From NCBI GenBank assembly GCA_015068365.1, contig SVKR01000064.1:1-43062 (forward strand): a stretch of DNA of 43,062 bases, read 5' to 3'. Origin of the DNA: Oscillospiraceae bacterium. Its GTDB lineage: Bacteria > Bacillota > Clostridia > Oscillospirales > Oscillospiraceae. Of the stretch, positions 36,101-42,178 are shown one piece after another. Position 1 is the first letter of the stretch. Each line of letters starts with the position of its first letter. The notes beneath the pieces were generated by a model. It worked only from the letters and a program-made list of their open reading frames with translations, was not told the DNA's origin and searched no databases. A program made the translations under genes and the position numbers.

Positions 36101-38716
36101 CGCCTGACAAATGACAACGTTTCCCAGTCCATGCCCACGCTGACACGCTCCGGCGGAGACACCTATCTCTTCTGGCTGGAGGACAGCAAGGCGCTGAAGT
36201 ACGTGGACGTCTCGGCCATGCTCAAGAGCAAGGTCTACTATGACGATGAAGGCAAGGTCTCCTCGCCCGCCGTCCTGCCCGACGGCAGCTTCGCCGAGGG
36301 TTACACGCTGCCCATCGGCACCGTCGACATGACCTCGCTGACGGGCGACGACGGCGTGGAGGGCCTGACCGGCTACACCGTCCTCAGCAACCAAACGACG
36401 GTCAATGGGGAGATCTACGACGACCTCTACGTCATCTGGACCTCCGGCGAGACCTATGAGGTCGAGATGCCCGGCCTTCGCACCGGCGAGACCCGCACCG
36501 AGACCTGCAAGGAGATCTACGCCGCCGCCTTCATCCACGAGGAGGACCGCCAGACCGGCGACCAGGCGACGGCGAGCTGGTCGAAGCCCTACCGCCTGAC
36601 TAGGGACAACAAGTTCCATGACGGCGTCGCCGCCGCCATCGACAGCAAAGGCGACCTGTACCTGATGCACAGCCAGTTCGACATGATCTGGCACGGGGAG
36701 GATGAGGACTGGATCAGCGAGCACCTGGCCGCCCGCGAGGACGCCAGCGGCAACACCTATTACGAGGGCGACTGCTATGAGTACACCCAGACCGACCTGA
36801 TGATGACCCGCTGCATCCCCGTGGGCAGCCTGGAGGTCACGGAGCTGCTCGTCTCGGATGAGACCCCGATGCCCGGCAATACCGTCAGCGTGACGGCGAT
36901 GGTGGAAAACACCGGCCTGACCACCGCCCAGGGCTGCGAGGTGAAGGTTTATGAGACGAGAAACGGACAGCGCATCAGACAGCTTAAAACCATCACCAGC
37001 GGCGATAAGATCGTCGTCAACACCGCCCGCAAGTGCACCTTTGACTGGACGCTGCCCGCCAATCTGGAGGGCATCGGCCTCGAGTGCGAAGTCTCTGAGC
37101 TCAATCCCAAGGGCGGTTACTTCAGCCCCGTCAAAACAGCGCATTCCCCCCTCAGCCTCGCAGCGGAGCTGAGTGGTGAGATCCAGAGCATCACCCAGAA
37201 GGGTGACAGCTTTGAGGCGGAGATCGCCGTCACGAACAGCGGCAACATCACCGCTGAGCAGGGCACCGAAGCCTGGCTCCATCTGGAATGCCTCTATGGC
37301 AACGCAAAAGAGGTCTACGGCGTGAGCGACCAGACCCTCGCCACCGTCGATCTCTCCGGCCTTGCCCCTGGCGCGACGATGACCAAGACTCTGACGCTGA
37401 ACATTCCGGCCTCGGTCTTCGACTACTGCGGCTACGACGCCGTGACCCTCCGCGTGTTCTCGCCGGAGCACAAGGAACTGGACGAGACAGATCAGTTCTT
37501 TGTCAGCCTGGATGAGCCCATGGGGCTGAAGCTGGGCGACGGCAGCGATAAGCGAATGTCGGTGGGTCAGAGCTCTGCGCTGAGCGTAAGCTATGACCTG
37601 AGCGCCTTCCGGGACGAGAACAGCAGCGTGGTTTACACTTCGGCAGACCCGTCTGTAGCTATGGTCATGAACGACAAGCTGGTTGCCGTCGGCACCGGCA
37701 CGACCTCCCTGACCGCCACGGTGCTGCCTTTCGGCACCAGCACGACAGTGAAGGTCACTGTTTCCGACGGGGCATGGACAGAAGAAAAGCCCTCCACCTC
37801 CGAGGAGCAGAGCGTTATCGTCACGGCGGATGAGATCAAAGCGGCGGATGGCGACAGTATGTTCGTCACGGTTTCCGACGTGGTGGTGAAGCTGCCTGCC
37901 GGCGCGCTGCGCACTGCCGCGCAGGAGGGGAAAAACGCCGTTGTGACGGTGAAGAAGCAAAGCGGCGGAAATGTCACCGTGGACGTAAGCGTGGGCGGCG
38001 CCGCCCTGAATGAGAACATAAAGATCCAGATGCCCGCCGCGGGCAACGGTCAGGTGCTGGTCATCGTGAAGCCCGACGGCACGGAGGAGATCGTGAAGAA
38101 ATCTGTCGTAAGCGGCGGTACGATCTACGCGGAGATTCCCGCAGGGTCGACGGTGAAGCTTGTCGATAGAGCAAAGAGCTTCGGGGACGTGGCCGCAAAC
38201 GCCTGGTACAAGGGCGCTGTGGACTTCGTTTCCAGCCACGGCCTGTTCCAGGGAACAGATAAGGGCTTTGAGCCCGATCTCCCGATGAACCGGGCCATGC
38301 TGGCAACCGTGCTCTATCGTCTGGAGGGCGCTGAGGCGACCGGAGAGAACCCCTTTGCCGATGTGCCGGACAACACCTGGTATACCGACGCGGTGACCTG
38401 GGCCAGCGGTGCGGGCATCGTTACCGGTACGGGCAGCGGCTTTGAACCGGATGCCCCTGTTACGAGAGAGCAGATCGCGGTGATGCTCTTCCGCTATGCG
38501 AATTATCTTGGGCTGGATGCCAGCGCGCGGACACCGCTGAACGGCTTCAGCGACGGCGCCAAGACTGCTTCCTGGGCGTCGGACGCTATGCAATGGGCAG
38601 TCAGCGTCGGCCTGTTCCAGGGCAACGCTGACGGCAGCCTGAACCCGGGAGGCAAGGCCACTCGTGCCGAGGTCGCCACGCTCTTAGAGCGCATGGTGAA
38701 GCTCATCGTCGTGTAA
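30128..38716 (+). CDS. Giant secreted SLH-domain surface protein
   Basis: 2862 aa; signal peptide KKHIHKLLALLLALVLSLQLSEAALA; Glu/Pro/Thr-rich segment; Calx-beta-like region (VTVSFSQAEYTAADGKVVLTVNRTGAINEIVTVMVSTYDGSALQGADY); CARDB-like and Big-like regions; C-terminal SLH repeats. Confidence 0.92.
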   Translation: MKKHIHKLLALLLALVLSLQLSEAALATAAEEVRIALDPTSQIELSTPDDLSEGNWFFIRERQFEISEKSGEKLYVPIQRAGDLSQAASVTLKLADITSHFGDNYEAEIYRVKQDPEAELGDFSLVDAIRENQDTLEEVPELSEEEMAELIAQQGEAEITDAAGNKLGTLSAEDEETPAAEGEETPAKTLTLVPEEVEPVAEEGAETPAEAEPVPAINPLQAAREAFTGTVSDRQPLESSVSWMSPALQEIYDKGDDSLPEVEPEEDLPNSIPGYTFTLDFAAGEDVKFLVVTPLYSEKADGDSSLLLTLEAPDGGFLLHEDFFTSYVTVTDEDVPEQVTVSFSQAEYTAADGKVVLTVNRTGAINEIVTVMVSTYDGSALQGADYSGVGAKLYFPMGLESRTLEIPVGQSAEEKDFYVTLTPVSECTAGLGTARVVIPAAEQEAELMVSDDYLGDAFTSIESFGGATITDSGGVFSATDKYESVGLWFNNDWGRETYFYDGIQLTWSADVPRNFCGILKVISRTADGDGRDYTQKTIKEIDNNTFQGVLIGNSFSYETVEHYFGEAKNPWYYGVYTARIKALGDFDWLYSPSTVTVHYLQPIKREFTFEVQPADPLNLRGVPADDESQMNGVYINSSLTDASVTVRGGDSFALTAQNSSEFCRFVGIDAVASDGSTYRIANAVPGTRTMNVTVTQSMINALATRNGYIEWKDNLGRGIGSVKGTIKIKPVFEKIPAKVVIGEGTYGGFEGFKSGEYDYYLGERITLKTELNERGQAAGARGSGVGYYKAESKTGLRLDQSNNSPYLNAERSKVFRIDQPFINIWPVFDTSGNAVTVQVQRRDLQYFNADSGILALDRDPAYNPETDVYSFIVADDATVNHVMLMAAALREQYGDYVPIWRDTRSSTQYSGALFPFRVGTDREENVVKLSVSTNANAVVSCAVSGTVQAQEINLATGRPGGRLSPAKNALVYYGSGSAVTDGKGAFTLPAARVAANTTVRYAVSYNGGMTICEMRAPAPARATAQDTLNIGVVEIPSFSTLGAHITDVYAIQDQHYMSDVKILEMNGQKTVLAARVSPGEGYMLDGETRQEKILGVTFFFLNPLTNELHGEFEAKYDAETDTWRVDLKEFKPDSPDLYSYGDVLYAQLTTDKQVAAAYDAEGGIAPDMVYNPVSTGYSVITDSDYVPTTFDYNMPVDATSMFGPGGIIEQGGGDPELCDTPVGEAQLNGSSTRTTYGEFPFIGELNFILNVTAVVGGNARARALADQMFALAELDSDDANLQGISDVLPEGQLRVGIAMKFGSLPYGGTRFVFALTFTMGNSLWDQNMSNPWQDTGAASRFFSTSSNSSNGNWRGAGMKRYANGTFGPAMFSISFAIGFYIDFGYLNITTTDGSGHSETRHQCVYLGGGGVAGFVGNLSTTAPLPSPIPMYAGVEVDASIMLFLGASKNPNLVLENFKEDKSLDGLDFGFQYQLTGSVTGKGVLGLGFDHALGLRGNLGLKIEMCYSPIFQQWFPNNSYFKNRPFSYGSSIVMSGYLDAVFMNIPLATFSYPLSYRGYLWLFNQMRIANRVVSYVQGGVNEMLDKGTGDPAVIRRCTALCDQILAKIERFENPQSEADELREYAFNKGVINHLEYITSFSAEIGGLLGTAIKLMDDEEAETPTWSIQPHVESKWVAGEDAELMAAFSPVTPSTLVEDSREQSSARLLDIGDNNMMLVYLGDDSARSKTQASVLKYAVYNTETGWLVKPTTVQPDGTGDYMPDLCDAEDDVILTWVSTAPDKVITSEDDPTNHMDMLDVFTVRVPKSSLKTATGSINANDVYQLTNDTVYDSMPRAVYDSESKDVMVLYTKTMPDTDYHPDSITQKVLDYTVGGAKVYSVNAYMLYNGTQEEGDPHAVGWVTDYLYPNESSITDQEKMNAFLQTWGGQRFVKISIDGSSDPAISEMAVSRGYNGLAVYAYTVDKNNDLSSSNDKELYIQFYDFRSHSTYVPIRLTNDNVSQSMPTLTRSGGDTYLFWLEDSKALKYVDVSAMLKSKVYYDDEGKVSSPAVLPDGSFAEGYTLPIGTVDMTSLTGDDGVEGLTGYTVLSNQTTVNGEIYDDLYVIWTSGETYEVEMPGLRTGETRTETCKEIYAAAFIHEEDRQTGDQATASWSKPYRLTRDNKFHDGVAAAIDSKGDLYLMHSQFDMIWHGEDEDWISEHLAAREDASGNTYYEGDCYEYTQTDLMMTRCIPVGSLEVTELLVSDETPMPGNTVSVTAMVENTGLTTAQGCEVKVYETRNGQRIRQLKTITSGDKIVVNTARKCTFDWTLPANLEGIGLECEVSELNPKGGYFSPVKTAHSPLSLAAELSGEIQSITQKGDSFEAEIAVTNSGNITAEQGTEAWLHLECLYGNAKEVYGVSDQTLATVDLSGLAPGATMTKTLTLNIPASVFDYCGYDAVTLRVFSPEHKELDETDQFFVSLDEPMGLKLGDGSDKRMSVGQSSALSVSYDLSAFRDENSSVVYTSADPSVAMVMNDKLVAVGTGTTSLTATVLPFGTSTTVKVTVSDGAWTEEKPSTSEEQSVIVTADEIKAADGDSMFVTVSDVVVKLPAGALRTAAQEGKNAVVTVKKQSGGNVTVDVSVGGAALNENIKIQMPAAGNGQVLVIVKPDGTEEIVKKSVVSGGTIYAEIPAGSTVKLVDRAKSFGDVAANAWYKGAVDFVSSHGLFQGTDKGFEPDLPMNRAMLATVLYRLEGAEATGENPFADVPDNTWYTDAVTWASGAGIVTGTGSGFEPDAPVTREQIAVMLFRYANYLGLDASARTPLNGFSDGAKTASWASDAMQWAVSVGLFQGNADGSLNPGGKATRAEVATLLERMVKLIVV

Positions 38717-38738
38717 ACGGAGCATTTGCAAACAGACA

Positions 38739-38772
38739 AGGGGCTGCAGTGAGATCGATCGCTGCAGCCCCT
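38739..38772. terminator. Hairpin downstream of the giant SLH gene
   Basis: AGGGGCTGCAG-N12-CTGCAGCCCCT. Confidence 0.6.
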
Positions 38773-38801
38773 CAAAAGGACAGAAGAACTATGTTTTCTC
38801 T

Positions 38802-38831
38802 GACCGGCAGCTTTGGTTGCCGGTCGCTTTT
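38802..38831 (+). terminator. Second terminator-like hairpin with short U-tract
   Basis: GACCGGCA-N8-TGCCGGTC followed by gctttta. Confidence 0.6.
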
Positions 38832-38928
38832 ATAAGTCAAAACACCAAGCTTGAAAAACCGACCTACAGTGATACTTCGGCTCGGCCTTTTGGGGCTCTT
38901 CCGGACTGCGGTTCTTTCTGCTGCTCAT
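38830..38928 (-). CDS. Short hypothetical ORF, possibly a truncated accessory gene
   Basis: Not in the ORF track; ATG at 38928 preceded by GGAGGTTTACTC; MSSRKNRSPEEPQKAEPKYHCRSVFQAWCFDL*. Confidence 0.3.
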   Translation of the reverse strand: MSSRKNRSPEEPQKAEPKYHCRSVFQAWCFDL

Positions 38929-39012
38929 GAGTAAACCTCCGATCTGGTGCTCCTATTCTACACCACTTCGGAGGTTTACACAAATCTTGGGATGGTCTCT
39001 GATGGAATACTA

Positions 39013-39462
39013 TTACATGTCTTCGCGCCGCTCCTCCGGCTGGATAACAGCGTTATCAACGTAATCACGGAATGCTCTATTTGCTCTGAAACCCATTGCG
39101 TCCGCGTAGTTTCGATAGACATGGGACACCGGGATTCCTGTCATTTCTGCAATCACATTAAAGGAGTTCCCCTCAAGTCTACGCTCAAGCACAAACTGAA
39201 CATCCTTCTGCCGCTGGATCGCTTTTCTGAGCCTCTGTTCATAATCCGTATTTCCACGTTCATTTCCCTGTTTGCATACGGAACAGATACCAACCTGGCT
39301 GTTTGCCATCCTGCGCCCACATTGTTTACAGATAGTCCTATGTTTATCTGCCTTCGCGGCGAGAGCATCCTCCTTGCGCCGGCACACCGCACACTTCTTG
39401 CTCGGATGCTTCGTCCTACGCTTCCCACAACACGTACAAAAATCTGCATATTTCAATGCCAT
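39013..39462 (-). CDS. Hypothetical protein with N-terminal zinc-ribbon CxxC pairs and C-terminal HTH-like region
   Basis: 149 aa; CTCCGK, CAVCRR, CKQCGR, CSVCKQ; then LEGNSFNVIAEMTGIPVSHVYRNYADAMGFR. Confidence 0.6.
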   Translation of the reverse strand: MALKYADFCTCCGKRRTKHPSKKCAVCRRKEDALAAKADKHRTICKQCGRRMANSQVGICSVCKQGNERGNTDYEQRLRKAIQRQKDVQFVLERRLEGNSFNVIAEMTGIPVSHVYRNYADAMGFRANRAFRDYVDNAVIQPEERREDM

Positions 39463-39553
39463 TATTTTTTCCTCCTAATTCATAGATAAGTGTTTCTCAA
39501 CAGTTTTTTTAGTTTTCTTCCTCTATGTAACTTTCATTCGATGGCACTCCTTT

Positions 39554-39820
39554 CTATCGATTGAAAGCAAAAGCGTCATGCAGGTCAAAAATTCCTACAC
39601 GACGCTTTGAGGAAAAGCGGACAATTTCCCCTTGCGGAAACGCATGGGCAGCGTTATACTGTCCCTGCGGCGCGGGGATTCCCGTTGTGTAGGTGGTGTC
39701 TGCACCTGCGCAGGTGCAGAAGAGTTGCAGCTCTTCTGCACTGCCGTTTTTGTTTTCTATGATTAGTATATCATCACAGAATACGCAATTCAACTCTGAA
39801 AACGGTTTCCTCGTTTTCAT
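39554..39820 (-). CDS. Hypothetical protein
   Basis: 88-aa ORF downstream of a consensus leftward promoter (39945-39972); overlaps strong hairpins, so coding status is uncertain. Confidence 0.4.
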   Translation of the reverse strand: MKTRKPFSELNCVFCDDILIIENKNGSAEELQLFCTCAGADTTYTTGIPAPQGQYNAAHAFPQGEIVRFSSKRRVGIFDLHDAFAFNR

Positions 39821-39919
39821 TGTTCTCGTTTGCTTAATCTGCGATTGATTACTCGCAGCTCAACGAAGCAGGTTATACACATCTGTTCTATTTAAACGCG
39901 CTTCGGTGTCGGCCCATTA

Positions 39920-39972
39920 AGAAGTAGATAATTTATCTACTTCTATTATATCAGGTTTTCTTACGATGTCAA
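39920..39972 (-). promoter_or_regulatory. Leftward promoter with palindromic operator abutting the -10
   Basis: Minus strand TTGACA (39972-39967) N16 TATAAT (39950-39945), then AGAAGTAGATAAATTATCTACTTCT (39944-39920). Confidence 0.75.
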
Positions 39973-40039
39973 CAGCAAAGGGTGGCCTCTGCCGTATAGA
40001 GGCCACCCTTTGCTATTCCGTCATAGACGAGTGCTATTC

Positions 40040-40327
40040 TTAGGTTTCAATCATACACCGATCAGCGATAATACTGAGTATTTCCGAATCAGTAATATCT
40101 GGGTCATCATTCATACCAAGCAAGTAATAGATGTTGGTATGAAGCGCCTGAGAAAAGGAAGGTAAGCGGGCAAGCGGGATGCTTGCTTTATCAGCTTCAA
40201 TATTATAAATAGCGGTTTTCCGTGCTGAAGTCGTGTATCCTGTCTTTTCCGCCAATTCTTGCATCGTGATATTCAAGGCCGCACGCCGTTCTTTAACGCG
40301 ATCTCCTACAACTGACAATGCTATCAC
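40040..40327 (-). CDS. XRE-family repressor
   Basis: 95 aa; VKERRAALNITMQELAEKTGYTTSARKTAIYNIEADKASIPLARLPSFSQALHTNIYYLLG. Confidence 0.85.
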   Translation of the reverse strand: MIALSVVGDRVKERRAALNITMQELAEKTGYTTSARKTAIYNIEADKASIPLARLPSFSQALHTNIYYLLGMNDDPDITDSEILSIIADRCMIET

Positions 40328-40420
40328 CTTCTATCACTTGAATATATAAAAGATAATAACATTACATTCCACTATTCACAAGAAAAACTTGTTGAAATAG
40401 TTTTCTCTTAGATGGGGAGG

Positions 40421-40502
40421 GTAGAAAATTTATCTACTAGTTCTTGACAAACACTACAGATTTGATAAAATGAGAAGTAGATAATTTATCTACTTCTCAT
40501 TT
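40421..40502 (+). promoter_or_regulatory. Rightward promoter with two copies of the same operator
   Basis: GTAGAAAATTTATCTAC (40421-40437, one mismatch to the core), TTGACA (40444-40449) N16 TAAAAT (40466-40471), perfect 35-bp palindrome 40468-40502 containing GAAGTAGATAATTTATCTACTTC. Confidence 0.75.
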
Positions 40503-40532
40503 GCGATATTCCCTTTTGGAGGTACGGCAGAA

Positions 40533-41183
40533 GTGAGTGATATCGACGAGCAGATCATCGCTGGACGAACAAGGCATTGGTTTGAAATCAACTCTTCATC
40601 AGTTAAGAATCAGTTGATTGTCAAGCCTTTGAATCGCGAAAAGTATAAGGGCCTCCTCTCTGATAGCGTTTATAAATCTGTCGGAGATTTCGCTTTGGCG
40701 TTATATAGGTTCATCATATGTAATGACACTATTCTGTTAACGAGCAAAATCACTTATGATGATTTGCGGCGCTGGCATTTGGAGGACGATCGTAATACCC
40801 TCTTCCACAATGCGTTGGAAAACTCCGCGACGCTATTCCCTCCCTACATCACTGACCTTCGTACCGGCTGTAAAGAAATGCTTTTCGATAGGCGAGGATC
40901 TTACGATTCAAAAGAAATCCTTTTATCAGCTCAGGTAGACTTCAATGGCGCTGCTTCTTTGTTCTACCCAGGCGTAATGACTGAAATGATGAAAGTCATG
41001 GCAGGACCGTTTATCGCTATCTTCCTTGGCACATCTTACATCAGAATCCATCGCCCTGATGACTTTTCATATATGCTCACACACGCCGTTGTTCATGATT
41101 CCAAGTTGTTTGATGGATTCCTGTCAGATAAAGTCTATTACTGCGATCATAACGGCATTTCGGTGGTCAATTGTAATACTTGA
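40533..41183 (+). CDS. Hypothetical protein under the XRE-controlled promoter
   Basis: 216 aa; GTG start with GGAGGT RBS (40518-40523); no family recognised with confidence. Confidence 0.65.
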   Translation: MSDIDEQIIAGRTRHWFEINSSSVKNQLIVKPLNREKYKGLLSDSVYKSVGDFALALYRFIICNDTILLTSKITYDDLRRWHLEDDRNTLFHNALENSATLFPPYITDLRTGCKEMLFDRRGSYDSKEILLSAQVDFNGAASLFYPGVMTEMMKVMAGPFIAIFLGTSYIRIHRPDDFSYMLTHAVVHDSKLFDGFLSDKVYYCDHNGISVVNCNT

Positions 41184-41524
41184 AAAACCGAGTGAGACGC
41201 ATAGAAATGAGTGAATTGAATCAAGCACTGCAAAGACATGGTGAGTATGAAGGCATTTGCATTGGTGCTATGGAATGGATGTACGAATGTCACCAGTTTG
41301 AGCTCCAGCCAAAATAGGCAGATAATTCAAGCAAAACCTACCCTGTATCCTTCTTTGAAAAGCAGTTAAGTTGCTGGATGATGACGTATAGACAACAATT
41401 GTATGTGAAATAATAGCGGCTGGTTCTATAGAGAACCCAGCCGCTTTTTTTAGGGGGAGAAAGTGATTTGCCTATTAATACTGATTAATATGTCTTGGCC
41501 AAATGACATTGCAAATGGCTTTTT

Positions 41525-42046
41525 TCATTTATGTTTTTTGGCTGCTTTAATCAGTTTTTCGATATCAGCAGGATCTCTATATAGGTGAATACGCTTATGA
41601 CAATTAGGACAAAGCGCAACTGTGTTATCGATTGTTGGCGTTCCACCGTTCCTGAGCCATATTACATGGTGCGCTTCAAGGAATGCTTCACCGTTCGGAA
41701 AAATCTGCCCACATAACTCACACTGACCATTTGCCGCTTTTAAAACCAGTTTGTTGGCGAGTGAATCTGAGACGACAATCTGATCATCCTCAAGCATAGT
41801 ATACTCAGTTCCTCTGCGCATAGAGTTTTCCAAATCTAAAGCTTGCCCGAAAGAAAGAAGTGCGTCCTCTGTCAGATTGAGGGCGGAAGCAATAAGCCGG
41901 ATTTTTTCTGGCGGCGGCGTGACAACGCCATTTTCATATTTTGAAATCAGTGAGTAGTCAATTCCCGTAATATTTGACAGGTCTCGTAAGGTTAGTTTCT
42001 GCTTTCTGCGTTCTGCGCGAATATGCATGCCTAGACTAGAATCCAT
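41525..42046 (-). CDS. XRE HTH-HNH endonuclease fusion protein
   Basis: 173 aa; IRAERRKQKLTLRDLSNITGIDYSLISKYENG (HTH) and CELCGQIFPNGEAFLEAHHVIWLRNGGTPTIDNTVALCPNCHKRIH (HNH). Confidence 0.88.
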   Translation of the reverse strand: MDSSLGMHIRAERRKQKLTLRDLSNITGIDYSLISKYENGVVTPPPEKIRLIASALNLTEDALLSFGQALDLENSMRRGTEYTMLEDDQIVVSDSLANKLVLKAANGQCELCGQIFPNGEAFLEAHHVIWLRNGGTPTIDNTVALCPNCHKRIHLYRDPADIEKLIKAAKKHK

Positions 42047-42178
42047 CTGTCAACACCTCATGCAAATGATACCATACAGCGCGTTGCGATGCAACAAAAA
42101 TTTTTTTCATTCCACATGTTGCATATATGAGATGTTTGTGGTATAACATACTTAATAGTAGCAATAGGTGAGATAATT

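Noticed and set aside
30176-38593. Long minus-strand ORFs (545, 466, 574 and 847 aa) under the giant SLH gene
   Set aside because: Antisense shadows; the plus-strand protein has a signal peptide and SLH domains.
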